Positions 16,169 to 24,135 of a stretch of 26,654 nt of DNA are shown here, piece after piece. The notes under the pieces are model-generated. The model was not told the origin of the DNA and made no database searches. It was given only the letters and a program-made list of their open reading frames with translations. How positions within the stretch are numbered: position 1 is the first letter of the stretch; each line of letters opens with the position of its first letter. The DNA is from a virus. The stretch covers positions 1-26,654 of IMG/VR virus record IMGVR_UViG_3300025168_000555. One strand, given 5' to 3'. The position numbers were made by a program, and so were the translations under genes.

Positions 16169-17239
16169 ATGGGAAACAAAGCTGGAAACAGCCTTGTAAG
16201 TGACTTGCGCAGCGAGTTAAACAAGGCAGCTAAAGAAAATATTGCATATGATTTGCATGGGGACAACCCCACGGATGTAAAGACTTGGATCTCAACCGGC
16301 TCAACGCTTTTGGATTATATTATTTCCAACCGCAGAGACGGCGGGATCCCTGTCGGCAAGCTCACCACAATTGCTGGTGAGTCTGCTAGCGGCAAGAGTC
16401 TTGTCGTCACTCAGATTCTAGCCAACACACAAAAGATGGGAGGCGTTGCTGTTTATATTGATACAGAGAACGCAGCCTCCCCAGATTTTATGGAACAACT
16501 AGGACTTGATACAAAGAACAACTTTATGTATGTTCAGCCTGGCACGATTGAAGAAGTGTTTGAAACTATTGAACGTCTCATCGGACTCATCAGGGAGAAG
16601 GCCCCTGACAAGCTAGTCTGTATTGTATGGGACAGTGTTGCTGGAACTCCAGTCAAGGCTGAAATTGAAGGGGACTATGATCCCAACAGCCGTATCGGAC
16701 TGACTGCCAAGGCACTAGCCAAGGGTATGCGGAAAGTGACGGAGACACTCGGCAAGGCACAGATCGCCCTAGTGTTTACCAACCAGTTGAAAACCAACAT
16801 CGGCGTGATGTTCGGAGACAACCGAGTTGAGCCAGGCGGCAAGGCTTTACCTTATCATGCGTCCAGCCGTATCTGGCTGACCCAGCACAAGGGAAAAGCC
16901 AATGGTCAGATCCTAAACGAGAAGAAGCAGGTCATTGGTTTTCATACCAGTGCCAAGACGATGAAGTCTCGCTTCGGACCATCACCAAGGAGTTGTCAGT
17001 TTGATGTACTATTTGACCTTGCTAACGACCGTGTTGGCGTTGATGATGAGGGTTCCTGGCTTAGTGCTATCGCTGGCACGCCTGGCTGCATTCGCAGCGG
17101 CGCTTGGTATACTATCAATGTTGACGGGGAAGATAAAAAGTTCCAAAGTAAAGACTTTTCAAAACTCTTAGAAGATAAGAAGTTTAAGGAAAGAGTTCTT
17201 GACATCCTAGAGGATGAGTGTAGAATAGGTAAGAAGTAG
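16169..17239 (+). CDS. RecA/UvsX-family recombinase
   Basis: 356 aa ATPase that would form filaments on ssDNA and catalyse strand exchange, working with the gp32-like SSB encoded just upstream. Walker A is GESASGKS (70-77), catalytic Glu100 is in IDTENAASPDF, Walker B is VCIVWDS (150-156), and the DNA-binding loop region is TNQLKTNIGVMFGDNRVEPG (204-223), close to RecA's [20 protein letters not shown], with GGKALPYHASSRIWL next. It is RecA-like rather than a degenerate UvsX. It has a GGAG ribosome-binding site and is 64 bp from the SSB stop. Confidence 0.92.
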   Translation: MGNKAGNSLVSDLRSELNKAAKENIAYDLHGDNPTDVKTWISTGSTLLDYIISNRRDGGIPVGKLTTIAGESASGKSLVVTQILANTQKMGGVAVYIDTENAASPDFMEQLGLDTKNNFMYVQPGTIEEVFETIERLIGLIREKAPDKLVCIVWDSVAGTPVKAEIEGDYDPNSRIGLTAKALAKGMRKVTETLGKAQIALVFTNQLKTNIGVMFGDNRVEPGGKALPYHASSRIWLTQHKGKANGQILNEKKQVIGFHTSAKTMKSRFGPSPRSCQFDVLFDLANDRVGVDDEGSWLSAIAGTPGCIRSGAWYTINVDGEDKKFQSKDFSKLLEDKKFKERVLDILEDECRIGKK

Positions 17240-17253
17240 AGGGTGTCTTTAGT

Positions 17254-17682
17254 ATGGAGTATGAACCGACCAGTGAGATTAATGATAAATTTCTTAGGCT
17301 GGCAATCCGCCGTATCACTGGAACAAAATACAGCGAACACATTCAGCATCGCCACGCTGCTATTATTGTAAAGGGCGGACGAGTCTTAGCTGTCGGAAGA
17401 AATAGAGACAAGACGCATCCTGATTCTATCTTTTATGATAACGGCGAGCGCATCCTTAAAACTATTCATGCTGAGTTTGACGCCATCTCCCGTGTGAAGA
17501 ACAAGCACCAACTAAAAGGTGCAACCATTTATATAGCTCGCATGGGGCGCAGTGGACACCCAGGGATGTCGTGCCCCTGTGAGATGTGCCAGGGACTTAT
17601 TAACAAGTATGGATTTAAAAAAGCTGTGTATACTACCGATTATGGAACAGGCGTCTTAGAATTTACAGGAGAAACACCTTGA
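17254..17682 (+). CDS. Deoxycytidylate deaminase-like protein
   Basis: 142 aa of the cytidine/dCMP deaminase superfamily. Zinc and catalytic motifs are HAE (72-74, in TIHAEFDAISR) and PCEMC (108-112, in GMSCPCEMCQ). In phages, dCMP deaminase makes dUMP for thymidylate synthesis; here it fits with the ribonucleotide reductase and replication genes downstream. Substrate is not proved, as the fold also covers nucleoside and tRNA deaminases. GAGGG lies 10 nt before ATG 17254. The stop overlaps the next gene as TTGA. Confidence 0.75.
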   Translation: MEYEPTSEINDKFLRLAIRRITGTKYSEHIQHRHAAIIVKGGRVLAVGRNRDKTHPDSIFYDNGERILKTIHAEFDAISRVKNKHQLKGATIYIARMGRSGHPGMSCPCEMCQGLINKYGFKKAVYTTDYGTGVLEFTGETP

Positions 17683-18632
17683 AGAGACTATTGATTATTG
17701 ATGGGCAGAACATGTTCATCCGCAACTATGTTATGTCTCCCCAGTTGGATATCAACGGGAATCCAATTGGGGGGCTGACTGGTTTTATGCGCTCCCTTCA
17801 GAAAGAAGTGCGACGTGCCAAGCCTGACCGAGTTGTAGTCTGTTGGGAAGGTCCCGGCGGCTCACAAGCTCGCAGGGAAAAGAACAAGAATTATAAACTT
17901 GGACGCAAGGCTCCAAAGCTCAACCGAGAGTATGAGTTTGCTACACCAGAGGCTGAGCGAGAAAACAAGTACGACCAGCTTATGAAGCTGACGGAGTATC
18001 TGGAGCAACTTCCTGTTCTTCAGGTGTCCTTAGAAAATGTAGAGGCTGACGACATCATCGCTTGGCTCTGTCATTGCAATGAGTATGACGAGTGGCAGAA
18101 GGTTATTGTATCTAATGACCAAGACTTTTTGCAGCTTTGCGATGATAAGACTGTTTTGCTGCGACCCGGCAAGAACGAACAGGTTATGAATAAGAATAAA
18201 GTGCTTGAGGAATATGGTATACATCCTCGTAATTTTGCGTGGGCACGAGCAGTTGTTGGAGATAAATCTGACAATTTAGAGGGAGTTAGGGGTCTAGGCT
18301 TAAAGACTATGGCCAAAAGATTTCCCTTCCTTTCAGAAAATAAAGACTATGGTCTGGAAGATATTTTAACGCACGCAGAGAATAATAAAAATAAAGTTAA
18401 GGCTTTTCAAAAAGTTCTTGAAAGTGCTGAAATTATTGCTTCAAATTATGATATTATGCAGCTATATACCACTGTCATATCACCGCAAGGAGTCCGCAAG
18501 TTAAAATACGCAATTGAGAACGACGGGGTTGATCTCAATCGCACCAAGATTAGGACAATGCTCCTCAAGGATGGGATTGGCACACTGAATATTGACGAGC
18601 TTATGTTGATGCTCAACTCTCATAGGAAATAA
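17679..18632 (+). CDS. 5'-3' exonuclease / flap nuclease (T4 RNase H-like)
   Basis: 317 aa FEN-family nuclease, likely removing RNA primers and flaps during lagging-strand synthesis. Acidic metal-binding motifs occur in order: LLIIDGQNMFIRN (4-16), NVEADDIIAWL (120-130), VSNDQDFLQL (144-153) and GDKSDNLEGVRGLGLKTM (194-211), which combines the last aspartates with a helix-hairpin-helix DNA-binding motif. Size agrees with T4 RNase H (305 aa). TTG start chosen because AGGAG is 7 nt upstream and TTGA overlaps the deaminase stop; the frame has no better ATG. The stop is straddled by a weak hairpin. Confidence 0.88.
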   Translation: MKRLLIIDGQNMFIRNYVMSPQLDINGNPIGGLTGFMRSLQKEVRRAKPDRVVVCWEGPGGSQARREKNKNYKLGRKAPKLNREYEFATPEAERENKYDQLMKLTEYLEQLPVLQVSLENVEADDIIAWLCHCNEYDEWQKVIVSNDQDFLQLCDDKTVLLRPGKNEQVMNKNKVLEEYGIHPRNFAWARAVVGDKSDNLEGVRGLGLKTMAKRFPFLSENKDYGLEDILTHAENNKNKVKAFQKVLESAEIIASNYDIMQLYTTVISPQGVRKLKYAIENDGVDLNRTKIRTMLLKDGIGTLNIDELMLMLNSHRK

Positions 18633-18642
18633 ACGAGAGTTG
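18614..18642 (+). other. Hairpin spanning nuclease stop codon, possible weak terminator
   Basis: CAACTCTC (18614-18621) pairs with GAGAGTTG (18635-18642) over 8 bp, with a 13-nt loop containing the TAA stop. The downstream tract is CCCTTCACATTTT, poor for intrinsic termination. A promoter starts immediately after, so it may still mark a transcript end. Confidence 0.35.
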
Positions 18643-18645
18643 CCC

Positions 18646-18673
18646 TTCACATTTTCAGCAATTAAGTTATAGT
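18646..18673 (+). promoter_or_regulatory. Sigma70-like promoter upstream of helicase
   Basis: TTCACA (18646-18651), 16-bp spacer, TATAGT (18668-18673). The -10 hexamer and following AGA match the gp32 promoter, and the -35 differs by one base. It lies 18 bp before the helicase ATG, so the leader would be only about 10-12 nt. Confidence 0.55.
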
Positions 18674-18691
18674 AGAGGACAAGGAATTTAA

Positions 18692-20197
18692 ATGACCGAA
18701 CAACAGTACAGTACATTTAGTAAGTTCGGAAAATCCTTCCAAGAAAAACTAGTTAAGACAATCCTCTTTGACCGCAACTTCGCGAACCAAATGGAGGAGG
18801 TCTTAGATACCAGCTATCTAGAGTTGAAGTATCTTCAAGTTTTCGTGGACCTGATGTTCCAACACAAGCAGGACTATCCGCATCCAACCTATGAAGCAAT
18901 GGTTTCAGTTGTGCGTACACAGACCGAAGATTACTCAGATAGTATTATCAAACAGGTCATTGAGTTCATGGCTCGCATCAAGAGCAATGCTATCGGCGAC
19001 GAGGACGAAGAGTATGTTAAAGAGAAGTCTCTAGACTTTTGCAAGAAACAGAAGCTAAAAGAAGCTATCCTCAAATCCGTAGACCTTCTTCAGTCCCAGA
19101 GTTTTGACCAGATTCAAAAGGTTATTAACGAAGCAATGAACCTTGGATCCGATAATGATCACGGCCATGACTACCACCAAGATGTTCTTGACAGATTTGA
19201 AATGAAGATGCGCAACCCCGTCTCTACACACTGGGATGAGATTGATCTTATTACTAAGGGCGGGCTCGGCAAGCGAGAGCTTGGCGTAGTGGTTGCTCCT
19301 ACTGGTGCAGGCAAGTCTATGGCTCTTGCCCACCTCGGTGCGATGGCTGTGGTCAAGGGTAAGACTGTGGTTCACTATACTCTAGAACTTGCTGACACGG
19401 TGGTTGGTCAACGCTATGACTCCTGTATCACGGGAATTGAACTCACAAGCTTGATGTCCATGAAGGATTCTATTGTTGAGGCAGTGGCACTTATCCCTGG
19501 ACAACTCATTATCAAAGAGTATCCTACCAAGTCAGCCTCTACCCGCACCATCTCAACACACCTAGAGAAACTAAAACAAAAGGGTATCAACCCCGATATG
19601 ATTATCGTGGACTATGCTGACCTTTTGAAACCAACAGCATCTGGGTTCAAGACCCAGGAACTCCGCCACAGTCTTGGCAATACCTATGAAGAGTTGCGAG
19701 CCATCGGTCAAGTGTGGGACATCCCAGTGTGGACAGCATCCCAGACAAACCGTAGTGGATTGAACGCTGAGGTCATCACGATGGAAGCCATTAGCGAAGC
19801 ATTTAGTAAGTGCTTTGTAGCTGACTTTATCTGTTCCATCTCTCGCACGGTTGAGGATAAGACCGAGAACAAGGGTCGTATGTTTGTGGCCAAAAACCGT
19901 AACGGCGTTGACGGTATTGTTTACCCAATGGAGATTGATACCTCAAGGGTTCATCTCCGAGTTCTTCCACCCGACGAGCATTCTACAATTGATGCTGTGG
20001 TGATGAAGACCAAGCAGGAGCAAGACGCCCATCTTCGCGAAAAGTATAAGAAGTTCAAAGCCACCCGAGATAAAAAAGCAGAAGACGCCCGCCAAAAAGC
20101 GGACGATAAAAAAAAAGAGAATGACGAACAAAAAAGCCTCAAGCAAGGCTTACGAGATTTAAAACAAAAACTTGAAAAGGAGCAAGCCGCATCATGA
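18692..20197 (+). CDS. Replicative DNA helicase, DnaB/T4 gp41-like
   Basis: 501 aa hexameric RecA-fold helicase that unwinds DNA at the fork. The N-terminal 160 residues are helical, as in DnaB-type proteins. Walker A is APTGAGKS (202-209), with the LGVVVAPTGAGKSMALAHLG context; a catalytic Glu232 follows in HYTLEL (DnaB 'SLEM' position); Walker B is MIIVDYADLL (303-312); then an arginine-finger-like segment EELRAIGQVWDIPVWTASQT. The C-terminal about 60 residues are extremely Lys/Glu-rich and predicted coiled coil, an unusual extension. AAGGA precedes ATG 18692. The stop overlaps the next gene as ATGA. A primase or loader gene is not present in this window. Confidence 0.87.
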   Translation: MTEQQYSTFSKFGKSFQEKLVKTILFDRNFANQMEEVLDTSYLELKYLQVFVDLMFQHKQDYPHPTYEAMVSVVRTQTEDYSDSIIKQVIEFMARIKSNAIGDEDEEYVKEKSLDFCKKQKLKEAILKSVDLLQSQSFDQIQKVINEAMNLGSDNDHGHDYHQDVLDRFEMKMRNPVSTHWDEIDLITKGGLGKRELGVVVAPTGAGKSMALAHLGAMAVVKGKTVVHYTLELADTVVGQRYDSCITGIELTSLMSMKDSIVEAVALIPGQLIIKEYPTKSASTRTISTHLEKLKQKGINPDMIIVDYADLLKPTASGFKTQELRHSLGNTYEELRAIGQVWDIPVWTASQTNRSGLNAEVITMEAISEAFSKCFVADFICSISRTVEDKTENKGRMFVAKNRNGVDGIVYPMEIDTSRVHLRVLPPDEHSTIDAVVMKTKQEQDAHLREKYKKFKATRDKKAEDARQKADDKKKENDEQKSLKQGLRDLKQKLEKEQAAS

Positions 20198-22065
20198 ATG
20201 AGCAAGACGTATCAACACAGATTTTATCTGACATCACAGTGTATATGAAATACGCCAGATACTTACCTGAAAAGCAGCGCCGTGAGACTTGGGAAGAACT
20301 AGTCGCTCGGAATATGGATATGCACATGAAGAAGTATCCTAACCTCAAGCAAGAGATCAAGGACAACTATCAGTTTGTGTATGATAAGAAGGTCCTTCCC
20401 TCTATGCGATCCATGCAGTTCGCAGGGAAACCTATTGAAATCTCACCCAATCGTGTATTCAACTGCGCCTATGCTCCCGTAGATGACTGGCGTGTGTTTG
20501 GTGAGATTATGTTTTTGTTGCTTGGTGGGACAGGCGTTGGCTACTCTGTCCAACAGCATCATGTTGACGAACTCCCAGAAATTCACAAACCAAACCCAGA
20601 AAGAACCCGGAGGTATTTAGTAAATGATAGCATTGAAGGATGGGCTGATGCAGTCAAACATCTTATCCGCAGCTACTTCTTTGGTGGCTCTAAGCTACGA
20701 TTTGATTATAGCGATATTCGCCCTAAGGGTGCTCGCCTTGTAACCTCTGGCGGCAAAGCCCCAGGACCCCAACCTCTCAAAGAGTGTCTGGTTAAGGTTG
20801 AGGGGGTCTTCCACGAAAAGTCTGATGGCGATAAGTTGTCTGCCATTGAGGTCCACGATATTGTTTGTTACATCGCCGATGCTGTTCTTGCTGGTGGCAT
20901 CCGCCGTGCTGCTTTAATCTCGTTATTCTCAGCAGATGACAACGAGATGATTGCCTGCAAGGCTGGCAACTGGTGGGAGACTAATCCGCAGCGTGGCCGA
21001 GCTAATAACTCAGCCGTGCTTTTGCGGCACAGAGTTACAAAAGAATTCTTCCTAGACTTATGGAAACGAGTGGAAGCCTCCAACGCTGGTGAACCCGGCA
21101 TCTACTTGTCCAATGACAAGGACTGGGGAACCAACCCATGCTGTGAGATTGGACTACGACCTTTTCAGTTCTGTAACCTGACTGAAGTAAATGTTAGTAA
21201 CATCACAGGACAAAATGATCTAGAGGAACGAGTGAGGGCTGCTACATTTATCGGCACACTCCAAGCAGGCTATACTGACTTCCATTATCTTCGCAACGTT
21301 TGGCAGCGAACAACTGAAAAAGATGCACTCATCGGTGTGTCTATGACAGGCATCGCTTCGGGTCGTGTGCTCCAAGACGACATTAGTTTGACGGATGCTG
21401 CGAACGTAGTGAAAGAAGAGAATGCCCGTGTTGCTGATAAGATTGGAATCAACCAGGCAGCCCGTACAACCTGCGTAAAACCTGCGGGCACCACGAGTTT
21501 GACCCTGGGAACATCCAGTGGCATCCATGCGTGGCACAACGATTATTATGTTCGCCGAATTAGAGTTGGCAAAAATGAGCCAATTTATTGGCACCTCGCT
21601 GTGAACCACCCAGAACTGGTGGAGGATGAGTACTTCCGTCCCCACGATACAGCCGTCATCTCAGTGCCCCAACGAGCACCCGAAGGTTCCATCCTGCGTG
21701 ATGAAAGTGCGTTCCAACTTTTGCGGAGAGTAAAGAAGATTACAAGAGAATGGGTCACCCCTGGCAAACGATCGGGTCAGAATGGACATAACGTCTCTGC
21801 TACCATCTCTCTCCACGAGAACGAATGGACAGATGCCGGCGAATGGATGTGGGAGAACCGCAAGCATTATAACGGATTAGCCGTACTTCCTCATAACGGA
21901 GGTACTTACCAACAGGCACCCTTTGAAGACTGCTCCAGGGAAAAGTTTGAAGCAATGATGTCTACGCTCCAGGATGTTGACCTCACCAAGATTGTTGAAG
22001 AGGATGACAACACCGACCTCAAGGGCGAAGCAGCTTGTGCTGGCGGTGCGTGCGAAATTACTTAA
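20194..22065 (+). CDS. Class II ribonucleoside-triphosphate reductase (adenosylcobalamin-dependent)
   Basis: 623 aa, monomeric-type (RTPR-like). It would reduce ribonucleotides to deoxyribonucleotides using cobalamin to make a thiyl radical. Motifs: VFNCAYAPV with Cys91 (redox pair with Cys327); NPCCEIGLRPFQFCNLTEVN (314-333) with radical Cys316 and Glu318, canonical NPCGEI; CVKPAGTTSLTLG (about 425-437, the P-loop-like substrate site); and the C-terminal regenerating pair CAGGAC (Cys615, Cys620). It is shorter than the Lactobacillus enzyme (739 aa), mainly by trimmed insertions, but no key residue is missing. AGGAG lies upstream of ATG 20194. No NrdB, NrdD or NrdG is nearby, consistent with a one-gene class II system needing host or environmental B12. 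Confidence 0.92.
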   Translation: MNEQDVSTQILSDITVYMKYARYLPEKQRRETWEELVARNMDMHMKKYPNLKQEIKDNYQFVYDKKVLPSMRSMQFAGKPIEISPNRVFNCAYAPVDDWRVFGEIMFLLLGGTGVGYSVQQHHVDELPEIHKPNPERTRRYLVNDSIEGWADAVKHLIRSYFFGGSKLRFDYSDIRPKGARLVTSGGKAPGPQPLKECLVKVEGVFHEKSDGDKLSAIEVHDIVCYIADAVLAGGIRRAALISLFSADDNEMIACKAGNWWETNPQRGRANNSAVLLRHRVTKEFFLDLWKRVEASNAGEPGIYLSNDKDWGTNPCCEIGLRPFQFCNLTEVNVSNITGQNDLEERVRAATFIGTLQAGYTDFHYLRNVWQRTTEKDALIGVSMTGIASGRVLQDDISLTDAANVVKEENARVADKIGINQAARTTCVKPAGTTSLTLGTSSGIHAWHNDYYVRRIRVGKNEPIYWHLAVNHPELVEDEYFRPHDTAVISVPQRAPEGSILRDESAFQLLRRVKKITREWVTPGKRSGQNGHNVSATISLHENEWTDAGEWMWENRKHYNGLAVLPHNGGTYQQAPFEDCSREKFEAMMSTLQDVDLTKIVEEDDNTDLKGEAACAGGACEIT

Positions 22066-22090
22066 AGGGAAACAAAAAGTATTATATAAT
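22062..22090 (+). promoter_or_regulatory. Promoter-like element before small accessory operon
   Basis: A perfect -10 TATAAT lies at 22085-22090, 23 bp before the ATG at 22114. The best -35 (TTAAAG, 22062-22067, 17-bp spacer) is weak, so this may rely on the -10 or an activator. Confidence 0.45.
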
Positions 22091-22113
22091 GTAAGGGAAG
22101 AAAGGAGTCTATT

Positions 22114-22347
22114 ATGGCTACTCTAAACTTTATTATGCCCGATGATCTTAAAGAGGGCTTTTGCGAACGAGAAGAAAAGCAGCCCAAGAATAAACATACT
22201 TGGCTGCCATCAGGACAAACACGAGCAATTGTTGGTGACGAGATAGCCCTTGAGTGCTATTGCAAGCACTGCAATATGCGTGAATGGACCCAAACTTCTC
22301 GCTTTGAATTTGAAATGTTACAGGACTATTGGAAGGAATTACGATGA
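22114..22347 (+). CDS. Small Cys-containing protein, unknown
   Basis: 77 aa, preceded by AAAGGAG about 9 nt before the ATG. The central ECYCKHCNMREW has three closely spaced cysteines plus a nearby His and could bind a metal, though no second CxxC pair completes a normal zinc ribbon. The last codons overlap the GroES-like ATG as ATGA, so the two are coupled. No function recognised. Confidence 0.6.
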   Translation: MATLNFIMPDDLKEGFCEREEKQPKNKHTWLPSGQTRAIVGDEIALECYCKHCNMREWTQTSRFEFEMLQDYWKELR

Positions 22348-22595
22348 AACCACTAAATCGCAGACTACTTATTGAAGTAATTGAGGAGGAGCCAGAACAG
22401 GGGGCCTTCTTCGTTCCTGTGGAGGAAAAGGTGGAGGAGTTCTTGACGGCAAAGGTAATTGAGTGTGCAGAAGACTGTACTAATGATCTAGCTGGCAAGA
22501 CTGTGGTCATCCATTCCTTCGGGAGAGAAGAAGTAAAAGTCAAGGGAAAGAAATATACTTTCATCGGCGAGAATCACTTGATCTGCGTAGAATAA
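22344..22595 (+). CDS. GroES-like co-chaperonin
   Basis: 83 aa from ATG 22344; an in-frame TTG 15 bp upstream is less likely because the ATG makes a standard ATGA overlap and has AAGGA about 6 nt upstream. The pattern is GroES-like: N-terminal MKPLNRRLLIEVIEEE (GroES MKIRPLHDRVIVKRKE), a short acidic mobile-loop region with QGAFFVP where GroES has the IVL tripeptide, then a VEEFLTAKVIEC strand, GKTVVIHSFGREEVKVKGKK and the C-terminal YTFIGENHLICVE (GroES LIMSESDILAIVE). It would cap the host GroEL, as T4 gp31 does for capsid folding. It is slightly shorter than GroES (97 aa). The assignment is by motif only. Confidence 0.7.
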   Translation: MKPLNRRLLIEVIEEEPEQGAFFVPVEEKVEEFLTAKVIECAEDCTNDLAGKTVVIHSFGREEVKVKGKKYTFIGENHLICVE

Positions 22596-22599
22596 TATA

Positions 22600-23298
22600 A
22601 TGAAACAAATTATCAATGAGTGGAAAAAGTTTTTGAATGAGTCTGGGTTCAATAGGATCAAGAATATCCTGCAAGGTAAAGTAGCCTCTGTGGATACGGT
22701 TGGTTTCCTCACAGGTGAAAACCCCATGGCTCAAAAGATGTCTTCCAAGGAGAACCGAACTCTCAACAAGGAGTTGATGGCTTGGATGCGTGAACGAGGC
22801 TACGGGCCTATTCGTATCCGTGGGAAGTTTGGAAACAAAGAACGCTCAATGATTATTCCTAACATCACTAGGGAAGATATGGTAGAGGTTGGACAATACT
22901 TCACCCAAGAATCTGTTATCTGGGGAGAGAAGACCGGGGAAAACCAATTTGTATTTGAATACATTGAAGGCGACAAGACTATGCAGAAGAGAGATGTAGT
23001 TTTGTTTGACGATGAAGTTCAAGCCCGTGAAGATTTCTATTCCCAGGAGAGACAATCAGCCGGTCGCAAATTTTATATTCCTTTCTTTGACGACCAGTAT
23101 GAAATGGAAGAGGGCTTTGAGTACGATTACGACTTGCCCAGCCTAAGCGAAATTGAAAGAGAAAGTAATAGCGAACTCATTAAAGAAATTAATAACAGGA
23201 TTGGTTACACTTTGGAAGCAGACCGCCCTCCTAAGTCACGCTGGCATCACCGCCAAATCCTCCGTATTAAGCTTCGGGAACTAAAAAAGAAACTATGA
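22600..23298 (+). CDS. DUF3293-like accessory protein with capsid-targeting-type N-terminus
   Basis: 232 aa. Residues 1-15 (MKQIINEWKKFLNES) resemble the T4 capsid targeting sequence with an L-x-E site after residue 14. The next part contains TGENPMAQKMSSKENRTLNK and RERGYGPIRIRGKFGNKE, then IPNITREDMVEVGQYFTQES. This arrangement (xNP...EN..., RGYG, I..ED......QES) matches my recollection of DUF3293-like proteins found in phages and bacteria, of unknown function. The rest is acidic, then a basic C-terminus. The ribosome-binding site is weak, 4 bp after the GroES-like stop, suggesting coupled translation. Its stop overlaps the next ATG. Confidence 0.6.
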   Translation: MKQIINEWKKFLNESGFNRIKNILQGKVASVDTVGFLTGENPMAQKMSSKENRTLNKELMAWMRERGYGPIRIRGKFGNKERSMIIPNITREDMVEVGQYFTQESVIWGEKTGENQFVFEYIEGDKTMQKRDVVLFDDEVQAREDFYSQERQSAGRKFYIPFFDDQYEMEEGFEYDYDLPSLSEIERESNSELIKEINNRIGYTLEADRPPKSRWHHRQILRIKLRELKKKL

Positions 23299-23816
23299 AA
23301 AAATTAATCAAAGACTTTAAGCAATTCCTCACTGAAGCACAAAAGAGCGACTACGACTCTGGTGGAGAAATTATGCTCTACCATTATGCTCCAGTGGACG
23401 CTGATCAGATTATCGTGGATCCAAAATACTTTGCGGACAGAGCTAAAAGAAGCACGTTTAGTATGAGAGAATATGAAACAAGCACAGTGCCCCGAACCTT
23501 TTGGTATGTGGATGCAACGCAAAGAGAGAGGCAGGTTTCCTCAGGACGTAATCTATATGCTGCAACTATCCCTGCTGGTGAAATCTATGACTTTAGGAAT
23601 GACCCCGAGGGTCATAAAGAGATGCACGCCCACCCCACCTATGGGCTACGAAAAGGCGTAGAGTGGAATGAGATGTTAGAGCACATCCGAGAAAGCTATG
23701 CCGGCATTTATTATTCACTAAACAATTTTGACGTGGTGTCCCTCTTTGTGCCATATGAAGCAACGAGAGTATCACCAGAAGAACAAGCCCAACTAGAAGG
23801 CAGCCAGGAAAGGTAA
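23295..23816 (+). CDS. Accessory protein with capsid-targeting-type N-terminus
   Basis: 173 aa starting in an ATGA overlap. Residues 1-16 (MKKLIKDFKQFLTEAQ) are similar in pattern to the upstream neighbour and to the T4 tag MKTYQEFIAEA, with a predicted L-T-E|A protease site. The rest begins LYHYAPVDADQIIVDPKYFA and contains VPRTFWYVDATQRE and LYAATIPAGEIYDF. The LYHY strand and later S-T and E residues are loosely reminiscent of ADP-ribosyltransferase-like folds, but I cannot demonstrate this. Unknown function; packaged ejection protein is a hypothesis. Confidence 0.55.
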   Translation: MKKLIKDFKQFLTEAQKSDYDSGGEIMLYHYAPVDADQIIVDPKYFADRAKRSTFSMREYETSTVPRTFWYVDATQRERQVSSGRNLYAATIPAGEIYDFRNDPEGHKEMHAHPTYGLRKGVEWNEMLEHIRESYAGIYYSLNNFDVVSLFVPYEATRVSPEEQAQLEGSQER

Positions 23817-23820
23817 TCAC

Positions 23821-24135
23821 ATGAGATTAGATGGAGAATCCTACGGCATTGACGTAGGAAGTTTTGTGATGAGTTTTCATCACGGGCTTTTAAGAATGGG
23901 AGTAGTGGAGTCCAAGCGTAAGGATGCCGAGGGCTGGACTCGCTTCACTGTAGACTTCTTGGAGGATGATATTCACGAAGCCAGAGTTGAGTGGGACAAA
24001 AAACTTAATTCTAAAAAGGTTTGGACAAATGAATTTCGTGCTGAATACCTTAAACCAGTCAGCGTCCAATGGCTGAAAAATGTCATGGATGCCCATGGGA
24101 GATATAAAGATGAGCGACGAACAGAAAACGGTTGA
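23821..24135 (+). CDS. Small phage protein, unknown
   Basis: 104 aa, ATG 23821 with AGGAAAGG 8 nt upstream and 4 bp after the previous stop. It begins with a short SH3-like or beta-barrel-looking segment (GSFVMSFHHGLLRMGVVESK, then GWTRFTVDFLEDD) followed by a charged helix with WLKNVMDAHGRY. It overlaps the next gene by 26 bp. No family recognised. Confidence 0.6.
   Translation: MRLDGESYGIDVGSFVMSFHHGLLRMGVVESKRKDAEGWTRFTVDFLEDDIHEARVEWDKKLNSKKVWTNEFRAEYLKPVSVQWLKNVMDAHGRYKDERRTENG

Noticed and set aside
22329-22595. Longer GroES-like start at TTG 22329
   Set aside because: ATG 22344 gives a standard ATGA overlap, a ribosome-binding site and the GroES-like N-terminus, so it is preferred.
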